Below are positions 23,735 to 34,959 of a DNA stretch of 64,000 nt, piece after piece. How positions within the stretch are numbered: the stretch's first letter is position 1; every line of letters begins with the position of its first letter. A program made the position numbers and the translations under genes. Source of the stretch: Dryas octopetala (Eukaryota; Streptophyta; Magnoliopsida; Rosales; Rosaceae); the NCBI GenBank assembly GCA_963921425.1, contig OY992839.1:6675409-6739408 (forward strand), read 5' to 3'. A model generated the notes under the pieces. That model was not told the DNA's origin. It searched no databases and saw nothing but the letters and a program-made list of their open reading frames with translations.

Positions 23735-26700
23735 ATGGCTGGGTCTGGGAGTGGTGAGCTACGAGCTCCCATTTTCGATGGTACTGAGTATGAGTTCTGG
23801 AAGGTGCGCATGGTGACCATATTCAAGTCACATGGCATCTGGAAGTTAGTAGAAAAAGGGATCACAATCCCAGAAGCAAGGAAGAAGAAGGAGAAGGCTA
23901 AGAAGGAAGGAGACTCCAGCATCGATGAGGAAGATGAACTGGAAGCTTACATGGAGGAGCAGAATATGAAAGATGCAAAGGCATTGGGCATCATTCAAGG
24001 GGCTGTATCCAAAGAGATTTTCTCTCGGATTATCAACCAAGACACTGCCAAAGGAGCTTGGGATCTTCTACAAACAGAATATCATGGTGATGAACAATCC
24101 AGGTCTGTTAAATTGCAAAGTTTGAGAAAAGAATTTGAATACATGAGAATGAGGGAGAGTGAAGCATTGTCTGAGTATTCTACTCGTTTCTTTGATTTAA
24201 CTAACCAAATGGAAAAATATGGTGAATGCTTGACTCAACAAAGAATGGTGCAGAAGGTCTTAATCAGTGTAACTAAAGTTTATGATCCTATGTGTGTGGT
24301 GCTCGAAAGGACTAGTGATTTGAATTCTGTGTCTGTAAATGAAGTGTTTGCCTCTCTCAAAAGTTATGAGTTAAGGCTAAGCAGGCATGAGGAAGATGAT
24401 GAGAAGGTGGAAAGGGCCTTTGCTAGTATGAATGTTGGCTTCAAAGGACAGAACAATCAATCAAAGCCTCACAACCATGATGGGGGAAAAAGAAACTTCA
24501 AAAGCTGGAAGGGAAAACCAAAGAAATGGGACAACAAGGTTCAATCCAATTTGAGACCAGGAGGTGACTCTGGGAAGGGAAAATGCAAAGTTTGTGATAA
24601 GGTTCACTATGGAGAGTGCTGGTTTAAAGGAAAGGTGAAATGCTACAATTGTGACAGGTTTGGGCATGTAATGAAGGATTGCCATCAACCACACAAGAAG
24701 GGACAGATTGCTAACTATGCAAATCAAGTCCATGAACCTGCCACAATGTTCTATGCATGCCACAAAGCCTCAGTGGAGAAAGAGCAAGGTGTTTGGTATC
24801 TTGATAGTGGCTGCAGCAACCATATGACTAGTCATGAGTCACTTCTGATCAATATTGACAGAAGTATGAAATGCAAAATAAAAATGGGGACTGGAGACAT
24901 TGTGGAATCAACTGGGAAGGGAGTCTTGCCTGTGCAAACCAAGAGAGGAACAAGGTATATCACAGAAGTCATGATTGTGCCAGGATTAGATGAAAATCTT
25001 CTCAGTGTTGGACAAATGGTGGAGCATGGTTACTGGCTTGTTTTTGGTGAGTACATGGTGACCATTTATGAAGATAAGAGCATGAAAGCTCCTGTGGCAG
25101 CAGTTCAAATGAAAGGGAATAGGTGTTTCCCACTTGTACTCGAGGACATAAGTCCAATGATGGCAAAGAGGGCCACAGTGACTGGTTCAAACTGGAAATG
25201 GCATAAGAGACTTGGTCATTTGAATTTCGAGAGCATGCTGCAATTGCAGGACAAAGCAATGGTGATTGGCTTACCAAAACTCACAAAAGGAGAGCATGTC
25301 TGTGAAGGATGTGCTTTGAGCAAAAGTCACAGGGAAGCATTTGATAAAGGGAAGACTGTTAGAGCCATTGATTTGCTAGAATTGGTTCACACAGATGTCT
25401 GTGGACCAATGTCAGAAACCTTGGGAGGAAACAAGTATTTCCTCACATTCATTGATGACAAATCAAGAATGTGCTGGGTATACTTTCTGAGACAAAAGTC
25501 AGATGCATTTACTCTATTCAGAAAGTTTAAAGCAATGGTGGAACTTCAATGTGGTTACAAAATAAAGAAAGTTAGAAGTGACAGAGGGGGAGAGTATACC
25601 TCAATGGAGTTTGAGAAGTTCTATGAAGACTTTGGAATAGAAAAGCAACTTACTGTTGCTTATTCCCCTCAGCAGAATGGAGTGGCTGAGAGGAAGAATA
25701 GGACAATCATGGAGATGGCAAGGGTTATGTTGCAAGAGAAGAAACTACCCACTTATTTTTGGGGGGAAGCAGTTAATACTGCTGTGTATCTTTTAAATAG
25801 ATGCCCTACTCGAGCCTTGACTGGTCAAACTCCATTTGAAGTTTTCAGTGGAAGGAAGCCAGGAGTGAAGCATTTGAGAATCTTTGGTTCAATGTGTTAT
25901 ACACATATTCCTAATCAACTGAGACACAAGCTGGATGATAGAAGTCAGAAAGGAGTGTTTGTTGGATATGGAACCAGAGAGAAAGGGTATAGAGTGTTTG
26001 ATCTCAAGAGCAATAAGGTGATAGTCTCTAGAAGTGTGATTTTTGAAGAGTCTGCAATGTGGAATTGGGATTCAAAGTCCACTGAATACATATCTGTACC
26101 TTGGAGTGATGAAGATGACTCCCATACTGCAGAAACTGAATCTGAGCATGATGCATTGTGTCCAACTTCACAGAGTCCCTTCAATCCAATTGCATCCCCT
26201 AATGCTAATCCAAGTCCTAGTTCCTCACTTACATCACATGCTGTAGAAACTGAAATTGACCCTGCAAGCACTTATGATTCAACACCAAAGAAATGGAGAA
26301 GCCTAGATGAGGTATTTGCTCACTGTAAAATGAGCATTGTGGAACCAGAAACCTATATTGAAGCAGCTAAAGACAAGGCATGGCAGAAGGCTATGGAAAA
26401 TGAAATTGAAATGATTGAGAAGAATCAAACTTGGCAGCTGGTTGATAGGCCAGGGAACAAACCAATTGTTGGTGTAAAGTGGATATTCAAGACTAAACTC
26501 AACCTTGATGGATCAATACAGAAGCACAAGGCTAGGTTAGTAGCCAAAGGCTATACACAAAAACCAGGGATCGACTTCAATGAGACATTTGCCCCTGTGG
26601 CAAGGCTTGACACTATTAGGACCTTAATTGCCTTATCAGCTCAAAAGGGTTGGAAGCTTTATCAGTTGGATGTCAAATCTGCTTTTCTAAATGGAGAGCT

Positions 26701-27901
26701 AGAAGAGGAAGTGTATGTAGATCAACCTGATGGCTTCACTGTTAAAGGCCAGGAAGACAAGGTATATAGGCTGCACAAGGCTCTCTATGGTCTAAAGCAA
26801 GCACCAAGGGCCTGGTACAGCAACATTGACACATACCTGATGCAGTGTGGATTCGAGAAGAGTCCTAGTGAAGCTACCCTTTATGTTAAAAACAAAGAAA
26901 ACCAGGGAACTCTCATTGTCTCACTCTATGTGGATGATATAGTCTACACTGGCAGTAGCATGAACATGCTTGAAGAATTCAAGGCAGAAATGATGAATAG
27001 GTATGAGATGACTGATTTGGGACTGCTACACCATTTTCTAGGAATTGGTGTAATCCAATTAGAAGGGAGCATCTTCATTCATCAAAAGAAGTATGCTCAA
27101 AGTTTGTTAGAAAAGTTTGGTTTGAAAGATTGCAAGGCTGTCTCTACACCCCTAGCAACATCTGATAAGCTCAAGAAGGATGATGGAAGCCAGGCAGCTA
27201 ATGAAGAACAATACAGGAAAATGGTGGGAAGTTTACTCTATTTGACAGCTACAAGACCAGACATCATGTTTGCTGCAAGTCTCTTAGCTCGATTCATGCA
27301 TTGTGCATCAATGAAGCACATTGGCACAGCAAAGAGGGTGCTGAGATATATACAGGGAACTTTGGAGTTTGGCATCCAATACAAGAAAGACACTGCTGCA
27401 GTCCTAATAGGGTATTGTGACAGTGATTGGGGAGGAGATGAGGATGACATGAAGTCTACCTCAGGTTATGCATTCTCATTTGGAAGTGGAGCTTTCTCTT
27501 GGGCATCTGTGAAGCAACACAGTGTGGCTCTATCAACAGCAGAGGCTGAGTATGTCAGTGCTGCAGAAGCAACAACTCAAGCCATATGGTTGAGATTTGT
27601 GTTACATGATTTTGGTGAGGAACAAATGGAAGCAACCCCACTCATGTGTGACAATACATCTGCTATAGCTATGACTAAGAATCCTGTTTTTCATCAGAGG
27701 TCAAAGCATATTAAGAGGAAGTACCATTTTATTAGAGATGCCATTAATGAAGGAGAAATTGAATTACTGTATTGCAAGAGTGAGGAGCAATTGGCTGACA
27801 TTTTCACCAAGGCTCTTCCTAGAGAAAGATTCTGTGAATTGAGGAATCAACTTGGAGTGCTATCAGTCAAAGCCTTAGAAGGGAGTATTAGAGTTGATTA
27901 A
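23735..27901 (+). CDS. copia element 2 gag-pol polyprotein
   Basis: First ATG at 23735 gives 1388 residues; the frame itself is open from 23666. Gag has the UBN2-type start ([13 protein letters not shown]) and a CCHC knuckle ([14 protein letters not shown]). Then come protease ([11 protein letters not shown]), pre-integrase ([15 protein letters not shown]), integrase ([45 protein letters not shown]), reverse transcriptase ([29 protein letters not shown]) and RNase H ([31 protein letters not shown]). The stop lies just inside the right LTR. No frame break or internal stop. Confidence 0.94.
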   Translation: MAGSGSGELRAPIFDGTEYEFWKVRMVTIFKSHGIWKLVEKGITIPEARKKKEKAKKEGDSSIDEEDELEAYMEEQNMKDAKALGIIQGAVSKEIFSRIINQDTAKGAWDLLQTEYHGDEQSRSVKLQSLRKEFEYMRMRESEALSEYSTRFFDLTNQMEKYGECLTQQRMVQKVLISVTKVYDPMCVVLERTSDLNSVSVNEVFASLKSYELRLSRHEEDDEKVERAFASMNVGFKGQNNQSKPHNHDGGKRNFKSWKGKPKKWDNKVQSNLRPGGDSGKGKCKVCDKVHYGECWFKGKVKCYNCDRFGHVMKDCHQPHKKGQIANYANQVHEPATMFYACHKASVEKEQGVWYLDSGCSNHMTSHESLLINIDRSMKCKIKMGTGDIVESTGKGVLPVQTKRGTRYITEVMIVPGLDENLLSVGQMVEHGYWLVFGEYMVTIYEDKSMKAPVAAVQMKGNRCFPLVLEDISPMMAKRATVTGSNWKWHKRLGHLNFESMLQLQDKAMVIGLPKLTKGEHVCEGCALSKSHREAFDKGKTVRAIDLLELVHTDVCGPMSETLGGNKYFLTFIDDKSRMCWVYFLRQKSDAFTLFRKFKAMVELQCGYKIKKVRSDRGGEYTSMEFEKFYEDFGIEKQLTVAYSPQQNGVAERKNRTIMEMARVMLQEKKLPTYFWGEAVNTAVYLLNRCPTRALTGQTPFEVFSGRKPGVKHLRIFGSMCYTHIPNQLRHKLDDRSQKGVFVGYGTREKGYRVFDLKSNKVIVSRSVIFEESAMWNWDSKSTEYISVPWSDEDDSHTAETESEHDALCPTSQSPFNPIASPNANPSPSSSLTSHAVETEIDPASTYDSTPKKWRSLDEVFAHCKMSIVEPETYIEAAKDKAWQKAMENEIEMIEKNQTWQLVDRPGNKPIVGVKWIFKTKLNLDGSIQKHKARLVAKGYTQKPGIDFNETFAPVARLDTIRTLIALSAQKGWKLYQLDVKSAFLNGELEEEVYVDQPDGFTVKGQEDKVYRLHKALYGLKQAPRAWYSNIDTYLMQCGFEKSPSEATLYVKNKENQGTLIVSLYVDDIVYTGSSMNMLEEFKAEMMNRYEMTDLGLLHHFLGIGVIQLEGSIFIHQKKYAQSLLEKFGLKDCKAVSTPLATSDKLKKDDGSQAANEEQYRKMVGSLLYLTATRPDIMFAASLLARFMHCASMKHIGTAKRVLRYIQGTLEFGIQYKKDTAAVLIGYCDSDWGGDEDDMKSTSGYAFSFGSGAFSWASVKQHSVALSTAEAEYVSAAEATTQAIWLRFVLHDFGEEQMEATPLMCDNTSAIAMTKNPVFHQRSKHIKRKYHFIRDAINEGEIELLYCKSEEQLADIFTKALPRERFCELRNQLGVLSVKALEGSIRVD

Positions 27902-28253
27902 GGCTTATGCCTGATAACTAAGCTTGTCTGTTTAGTTAGTTAATTCAGATTGTCATTGCTTAGGTGGCATTGCCTCATAGGGTGATGTTTGCTTTGCTGT
28001 AAGAGCTCATAGGCTCATGTGTGGCATCGGTCTTATTGGATCAATGCTATGTCGTTTTGTATAACTGAATTTGCAAATGGAATATATGGTTGCTGGTGTA
28101 TGCATTGCACAGTACAGCATGCCTTTCTCGTGATCTCATTCTCTCTTCCTTCCCTCATCACTCTGCAATTCTCTCTGTAAATTCTAGCACCATTTTCATG
28201 CTTACATTCCTGGTCACATCCCAGGCATATTCATTGTCTCAGTAAAATCAACA
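27886..28253 (+). repeat. 3' LTR of copia element 2
   Basis: 368 bp, differs from the 5' LTR at one position by my reading. Confidence 0.95.
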
Positions 28254-28353
28254 TGCTATGTGTTTCCATTCGTTCATTTTCTGCACCTCCAGCCTATATT
28301 CAACTTTAAGCGTCGTAGACTTGCACAGAATGTGGAGTCCTTATGAGGGAAGA

Positions 28354-28551
28354 ATTCAAACAGGGAAAGATTGAGATGACGGTTTGATATCATATCCAGT
28401 CATAAAGATCAAATCAAGTTCAATCCTAATGGTATTGGGCCACTAATGACCTAGGTGATTGAGGTCTCTACAAATAAAATGTGAGGGTTTCATCTATTGA
28501 GGAAGAAAGCCACGTACACTCACCCACACAACAACAGAGACACGATGCCTC
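28354..28551 (+). repeat. Duplicated segment, copy 1 (empty site)
   Basis: About 190 bp, from ATTCAAACAGGG to GAGACACGATGCCTC, matching 29470-29653 plus the bases after the CACTA-like element at 32368. Copy 1 has no insertion at the ACA. Confidence 0.85.
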
Positions 28552-29469
28552 AGCCCGTATTTAAAATAAAATAAAATATTACACCTACATTTTTTGCCCA
28601 GCCCACTCAATGAAAAAAAAAAAAAAAGTTTCCTAAATTTGTCTCTCTCCTCTTTCCATCCATCATTGGTCCCTCTTATATTTTATTCTCTTAACCATTT
28701 AGAGATTTAAGGATTTAGAGATTCAATTTTTATGCAATAGTTGTAGTATTTCTAATTTACTCTTAAATGTTTGTAAAATTAAATAATAATTAATATTTTA
28801 TTATCCAAATTGTTCAAGAATTCAAGGAAAACTCGTGTAATTTGTTGATGTGGGAATGTGAGATTGCTTTTAAGCTCAATCTCAATTATTGAAATTGCAA
28901 ATTTGGAAACCAAGTAAGCTCTAAATTTCAATATTAAATTCTAGTTGCATATATGTTGCTAGTAAAATAAGTTTCTATTGTGAGATTTTGTTTTGTAAAA
29001 TATTCTTACATATCATATTTATAATATATTACCAATATTATGTTCTAGTTTATAATGCCGGATCATCCACAAATTTCAAAGAGAAGAAAAAATATTCTTT
29101 CTTATTTTAAGAAGACAAACGACCCTTATTCATCTGCACTAGTGCGCGTTCTTGAACGTGATCCAAGATTACGTCAAGTAATATGGAAGTATCCTATATA
29201 TTAATGAATATGATAATGTTCGAAGAACATATAATGCACTTAGGACTATGTCCCCCCTTGACTAGGTGTATCTTTTATGTTTATTAATGAAATTTTCTCG
29301 TACCGTCAAAGTTTTTTTAGCCCCCCCTCAATTTTAATTTCTGAATCCGTTCCTGGAGACAAGAGATGAGAGAAAAAAAGTAAGAGAAAAGAGACAGCCA
29401 ATGAGAGAGGGGAGGGATCGATGTCATGTGGTATCAATCACATGGAGAAATATGGAAGTTCTTCTCAAA
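28552..29469. other. Spacer between duplicated segments, with transposase fragment
   Basis: AT-rich sequence with an A-tract at 28613-28627 and the hAT-like fragment listed separately. The remainder has no gene. Confidence 0.5.
29055..29250 (+). pseudogene. hAT-type transposase / TTF-type zinc-finger N-terminal fragment
   Basis: A short frame from ATG 29055 reads SKRRKNILSYFKKTND, then LERDPRLRQVIWKYP. After a frame break near 29200 it continues NEYDNVRRTY. This matches the head of plant hAT-derived proteins with a TTF-type zinc finger (FFKK..., DPG.R..I..YP.N..D.VRR.Y). Everything after about 29250 is missing. A dead relic. Confidence 0.6.
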
Positions 29470-29653
29470 ATTCAAACAGGGAAATATTGAGATGACGGTT
29501 TGATATCATATCCAATCATAAAGATCAAATCAAGTTACAATCCTAATGGTATTGGGCCACTAATGACCTAGGTGATTGAGGTCTCTATAATAAAATGTGA
29601 GGTTTCATCTATTGATGAAGAAAGCCACACTCACCCACACAACAATAGAGACA
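29470..29653 (+). repeat. Duplicated segment, copy 2 (interrupted)
   Basis: Matches copy 1 at 28354-28551 with scattered differences. It is interrupted after GAGACA by the CACTA-like element; the match resumes for about ten bases at 32368. Confidence 0.85.
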
Positions 29654-30636
29654 CACTACACCATTTCCCCCTTATCATCACTATTTTTTTCTGTTAGCTA
29701 TTGCTGCAGCAATCACTATCATTGGTTGTGATTTAGAAATTGCCACCCTGCAGTCACCTTTAGGTTGATGGTTGTTCAGAATGGGGTGGCAAAGTGGCTA
29801 AGCAAACCATTTTTTTGGAATGGTGGAGTTTATAGACCAAAACTGTACTTTTCTGCTGACAAGTTCTGCCTCCACCAATGTTGCATATAGTTACTCAATT
29901 TGTAGAACATTTATATTATTAAACAATCTCCATGGACTTTGGTGACTAATTAATTAGGATTCAAAATGCATTTTGCCACCAAATTAAAATTGCAGCTATT
30001 TGAACTGCAGTTTTTCAGTTCTGGGCTATTTGCAAACCCTTTTCCCACCCTATTATTTTCCAATGGTGCTTGTTGATACTTACATTGCAACAAGAATTAT
30101 GCACAAAGTCAGACCACAACACAATGTCAATTAAATCCTACATTACAACTCATTCCATGCAGGAATTCATAAGTTTTCTTTACACCAATTTACAAAAGAA
30201 TACAACCGAAAGGGAAAAACTGACCCTCATAAATAGAGAACCCCCACATTGCCAAAAACATATAGATCAATGTATACAGAGAAAAAAATAATCTACTTTA
30301 CACTAGAGCTATCACCAACTCATGGACATTTGCATTTGTTGGTGTTTAGAGCACTAGATCCCGCTGTTTTCCTCACAACCTTCCAAGTTTACATCCTACA
30401 ATTCACAAAAAAAAAAAAAAAACAGAGATAGTGATGAAAATTGTAACAACTTTATTCACCCAATAAGTTATATAAAATGTCTTCATCCTTACCAATAACA
30501 GTAAATTGTTATTATCAATCTTATAGTATAACATTGCAAGATATGATAAGAAATTCAATAACAGTGAGTGTGAAGGCATGACATTCCATCTTTAAATTGT
30601 TTAATTAAGAAAGAATTAAGTAGCTTGAAATAGAAA

Positions 30637-30712
30637 CCTGAATGGAGGTTGCTCAGTCAGTTAATGAGCAACCTGAATGGAGGTTGCTCATTGCAGTCCT
30701 GAATGGAGGTTG
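30637..30712 (+). repeat. Three copies of CCTGAATGGAGGTTG
   Basis: Copies start at 30637, 30672 and 30698, separated by GCTCA/AATGAG-containing spacers. They lie inside the CACTA-like element. Confidence 0.8.
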
Positions 30713-31618
30713 TTTAATGAGATGCATACCTCATTAAATAGAAACCTTTCATTTTTTTTACTTTGCTCATTGTAGTCCTTCTATCACCTGCACACTAAGC
30801 AGCTTGAAACAAACCGAATCAAATCAGCTCATTGCAGCCTACACTTAAGGAAGGAAAGCTGATATATGATAAAATTAAAACTTCTACTCATTAATTGCTT
30901 CGCATAGAATGAACAACCTGTGCCTGCATTGCAAGATATTGAGGACAACATCATTAGGATCAACTGCACATGAACATTCAGCACAACCCATGTCCTCTCT
31001 TCTTCCTTATTTCATCAATTTCCATTTCCCATATTGTTCAAAGGCACATAAAAATCCTCCTACAATTGAGTAGAAAAAAAAAAGCAAATGAATTCTTCCA
31101 TTTAACTAAAAAAATCAATAAAGCAGTAAAAAACCATATCCTTTCCACAAAGCAATAAAATAATGGAACTCACTGCCACATCATGTTTTTCCAAATTGCA
31201 AAATATTATAAGATGAAGAGATCAATCTCGAAAGCACACAGTAATGCAAATACATGAATAAGCTTGTTAGTGTTTTAACAGAGTAACACAAATAATAGTA
31301 CACAGGCATCCAAAACCCCAAAAACTACATTGTATTTGACTCATTGACAACCCTCATTGCATCAAGGACATAGCTAAAAATATAAATAAATAAATAAATA
31401 AAAGAAATCACAATAAGCTGAAACTGGAATACAAGCATCAAGTTTTCCAATCAAATTAAAACAAATCTAATCATAAGGCAGCATAAGTGCATTGACATTT
31501 ACCTAGGAAAAGAACCTGAACAAAAAAAATAAACAAAGGGTGAGTTTTTGGCATCTTCCTCTACAAACATTTTGATTTGAAAAAGGGAAATAAAAATGCA
31601 TCGGGTTGAAGCGCTTAC

Positions 31619-31697
31619 CAGTGAGCCCAAGAGAGAACTTGGTGATGAGGGCTCCGGTTATGGCGTTCGACTTTCTCTTCTTCGCCATCGAATCCAA
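31619..31697 (-). pseudogene. Possible captured 5' exon inside the CACTA-like element
   Basis: Reads MDSMAKKRKSNAITGALITK and on to a GT donor after 31619 (GGGCTCACTG/GTAAGCG). A pyrimidine-rich, leader-like stretch lies upstream on the same strand (31790-31900). I recognise no family and found no convincing second exon. It may be a piece of host gene carried by the transposon, or chance. Confidence 0.3.
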
Positions 31698-32370
31698 ACC
31701 CTAGGAAGGAGAAAGGACAGAAAAATATGTTACGATATACTTTTGTGAAAGAAAAAAGAAGATAAATGAAACGATGAGGTCATGAGAGAAAGGGAGTGAG
31801 TGAGAGGGAAAGGGAATGGGAGGTGAGGTGAGGTGAGGTCGGGAGAGATAGAGGGAGGCAAGAGTTGAGATCGATTGTGAGAGAAAGAGAGATGAGGGAG
31901 GCGCATCTGAAAAAAAAAAAAAATGAAAAGGGAGTTAGGTTTTGAGTACATAAGATTTTTTTTTTTTTTTAAGCCACTAGAGTCTTTTTTTAGTGGGAAT
32001 GGGCTTAGGAGTGGGAATGGGCTGTAATAGTGGGATGGGTTTGTAACTATTATTTCTATAGGTTGAGTATTAAGTGGGAAATAATAATTATAAACATTTT
32101 ATTAATCCCACCTTTGTTCTTTTTGGTTGAATTTGGAGTGGGGAAGGAATAATTATCTTCACTAATCTATCAATTTGGTTTCAATTTTTTTGTTGCTACT
32201 TATTAGTCAACTATATTACAAATTAGTGGGACTTAAGGCAACTATTAACTCTACCATAATTTTTAAAACAACCAAAATATTAATTAGTGATGAAAAAAAA
32301 TGTTAATAGCCACTAACTCTAAAATAGTTTCTCTTCAAGGTGAGCATAGACCATATTTGTTGTAGTGACA

Positions 32371-32830
32371 CAATGCCTCTTTGTAATTTCTTAATTAGTT
32401 CATCATCTTCTTCTAGTTTTATTTAGTAGCTCTGCAAAGATTCAATTTTCTTAGCATCAATTTTAGTTCATGCAATCATGTTCATTTTCATTTTATTTAG
32501 TCATAATTTTATTAAAGTTCTGTTCCATGCATAGAAGAACAATCGTTAGACAACCCACCATGAATGGCATGGGAAGGTGTTATAGTGTTGGGTTGAAGAT
32601 ACACCTAGCGCGGGGCAACTATTTAAAATTTAGGTAGGCTGAACTTCTAAATCATTTTACATCGAAATAAAAACTCGAAAGTACAAGTTACTATCATTAA
32701 TAAACAAAAAAAGATATCCCTAGCCCACCTTGAATTGATAATCAAGGGAGCCAGAATTTGAAAGAGAGCTCACCTTGCAGTGGGGTGGCTGTGACGTGTG
32801 ATAGTTGGAAACAGGAAGGCTCCACCCCCT
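32371..32830. other. Intergenic, no gene seen
   Basis: AT-rich, no supported coding or RNA feature. Confidence 0.4.
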
Positions 32831-33108
32831 GATAATTTCATTGAATAATTAATACCACACTTCTAATTTTGACCATCAGATCTTTATTGTAAAGATCCAA
32901 GGGTTAAGATTGTGTCATATATTTAATAATTATTCCATGAGCCAGATGATGATATGGATGTTTAATAATTTTGATAAGTCATTAAAGTTAGTGGTGAAAA
33001 AAATAAAATGATTTATTAAACATATGAGTATATGACACAATTATTATCATTGGATCTTTTCAATATAGATCTGGTAGAGGATCTAGGTCCGAATAATTAT
33101 ATCAGTAA
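32831..33108. repeat. MITE-like inverted repeat
   Basis: The arms share ATTGTGTCATAT (left) and ATATGACACAAT (right), and AGATCTTTATTGTAAAGATCC against GGATCTTTTCAATATAGATC. The ends hold TGAATAATTAAT and GAATAATTATAT. No coding capacity. Confidence 0.65.
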
Positions 33109-33300
33109 TGCTACACTTACCACATTTTTATACCATAATTTCATACCATCTTACATGACATTCATACATTGAACACTACAAATTAAAAAATAAAACCTAA
33201 AAAAGAAAAAGGAAATACCCTTCCAGTAAAGTAATGACACATCAGGTGGGATACAAATGTGGAAAAAAAATAAAATTGAACAACTAGCATTATTGTAATT
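33109..33300. repeat. Possible short MITE
   Basis: Starts AGTAATGCTACACTTACC and ends CTAGCATTATTGT, so the outermost nine or ten bases are complementary. The remainder is weakly complementary. Confidence 0.35.
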
Positions 33301-33539
33301 ATATATGTGTGTTTTCTAAGAAAATTCCATCACCAATTGGCCCTATCATTTGATTGAATAATCCTACGCTAGCATAACAAAACTACTAAAGACATTATTT
33401 GCAATTGAAATAAAAAAAATTTAAATTAACCCCTGCAATTTTAAAAAATTTCATCTTTGTGATATGAATCTTTCATCCCTAATTAATCGCTACAAATAAA
33501 TGAATACACAAAGATGCTCCTATTTACACACTTTTTTTT

Positions 33540-33730
33540 TTCTTTTTACACTAGCCCAGCTCAAAATTTTCGGGTTTGGGCCGGGCTCAGGCTTGAATTA
33601 TAGGAGCCTAATAGGGCTTTCAGGCTGGGCTTGGGCTTTAATACACAAGCCTAATGCCCACTCATCGGGCTTTGACTTGCGAGCTTGGAGGGCCGAGTCG
33701 GGCTAGGCCCATAATGAGCTCAAAGCCTGT
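33540..33730. repeat. GGGCTT/GGCCCG-rich dispersed repeat
   Basis: Compositionally distinct stretch with many GGGCTT, GGGCC and GAGCC words (for example GGGCCGGGCTCAGGC, GGCTGGGCTTGGGCTTT) between AT-rich flanks. It looks like a worn transposon fragment; class unknown. Confidence 0.35.
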
Positions 33731-33780
33731 TTAGACACATATATGTTAAATAAAAAAAGATATGATTTTGGCTATGTTGT

Positions 33781-34950
33781 GATTTGAACATGAGACTTCA
33801 CATAACAAACTTCAACTCTCAACCAACTAAACTAACTAGTTTATTTGTCAAATTTGTGAATCATAACATATTTAATAGCTTTTTCGTTTGTTTACTTCAA
33901 TAAATTATTAATATGCTTATTAAGTTATTATATAATACTATTATGTTAGTAATAGTGTGATACCATAAATAATAAACTTTTAAAATTATATACAACATTA
34001 CAACTATAATAAAACATAAATGTACAAATGTTTTATTATATATTTTATTACATATTTTTATAAACAAACGATGCAATTGTGTTTTCAACAATCTGAGCCG
34101 TTCAAATTTTAGTTCCTCATTCAAAGATAATTCGTGCAAAAATTAGCTCAATCGGAGATATAAAAGTAACATAACGGTGGTCAAATTAATGAACGATCAT
34201 GGTTTTTCTAATGATGATCGAATGCGTAAATGAATTTCGATTTGGCCAATTTTTTGTAAGGATGATCTTTGACTATGAACATAGAAAATGAACGGGTCAG
34301 ATTGTTGAAATCACGTTGTGGTCTTCAAAATTATGGAAACGACAAGGTTTCAACGGGAAAGTTATTAGAATTATACAGTTCAAGTGTATTTATATGTAGA
34401 AGCTCATATATCGATCGTGTTTTTAACGATCCGAACTGTTCAAACTTTAGTTCCCCACTCAAAGAGAATCCTTGCCAAAAATTAGTTCAATCGGAAATGT
34501 AAAAGTAACGTAACGGTGGTCGAATTAATGAATGATCGTAGTTTTTCTAATGATAATCAAACATTTGAACAGGTAGATGAATTCCTATTTGGTCGATTTT
34601 TTGTAAGGATGATCTTTGACTATCAACATATAAAATGAACGGTTCAGATCGTTGAATTAATGAACGATCATGATTTAATAATTTTAATTATAGTTGTATT
34701 ATAAAAGTTTATTATAATAACTTTAATAACTATAGTTATAAATTTATATATAATTTTAAAAATTTATTATTTATGGTATTACACAGTTTACACTATTACT
34801 ATTTACTAACATTATATGATTATAGTATTATATAATAACTTAATAAGCATATTAATAATTTATTATAGTATACAAATGAAAAACCTATTAATAAACTATT
34901 CAGCTCAGTTGGTTGAAAGTTGAATTTTGTTTCATGAAGTCTCATAATAC
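33781..34950. repeat. Composite foldback with outward tRNA-like ends and two inner palindromic units
   Basis: Outer arms (about 33785-34010 and 34700-34950) are inverted copies sharing AATAAGCATATTAATAATTTATT and TTATATAATAACTTAATAAG or complements. At each end is a tRNA-like piece (AGCTCAGTTGGTTGA at 34902; the inverted match AGTTTAGTTGGTTGAGAG at the left end) facing outward. Inside stand two directly repeated units (about 34068-34320 and 34408-34680), each itself palindromic, with GGATGATCTTTGACTAT and the core also found in the element at 1566-1955. Confidence 0.75.
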
Positions 34951-34959
34951 TTTGACTAT

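Larger units (their letters stand above)
23268..28258 (+). mobile_element. Ty1/copia LTR retrotransposon 2, full length, apparently intact
   Basis: Left LTR 23273-23640 and right LTR 27886-28253, 368 bp each; I find one difference (A/G in TTCCTAGTCAC). The TSD is TGCTA at 23268-23272 and 28254-28258. The primer-binding site TGGTATCAGAGCC starts at 23641. The LTRs begin TATTAGAG rather than TG. The coding region is one uninterrupted frame, so this could be an autonomous copy. It differs in sequence from element 1 and belongs to another copia lineage. Confidence 0.96.
29654..32367. mobile_element. Non-autonomous CACTA (EnSpm/CMC)-like element, 2.7 kb
   Basis: Begins CACTACACCA and ends TTGTTGTAGTG, with ACA as a 3-bp target duplication on each side (29651-29653, 32368-32370). 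The sub-terminal regions are rich in short related words (TTAGTGG, TTGCCAC, TTAATAGCCAC), as in CACTA elements. No transposase was seen. The duplicated segment at 28354-28551 shows the same site without insertion, which supports these exact ends. Confidence 0.78.

Noticed and set aside
30637-30712. Direct repeats as a CRISPR array
   Set aside because: Only three irregularly spaced copies inside a plant transposon; CRISPR arrays do not occur in plant nuclear DNA.
30970-31158. 62-codon plus-strand frame in the CACTA-like element
   Set aside because: Lysine/serine-rich AT-driven frame without similarity to transposase.
33781-33840. tRNA gene candidate (also at 34901 and 55672)
   Set aside because: A- and B-box-like words are present but the acceptor and anticodon stems do not close; treated as tRNA-derived repeat sequence.
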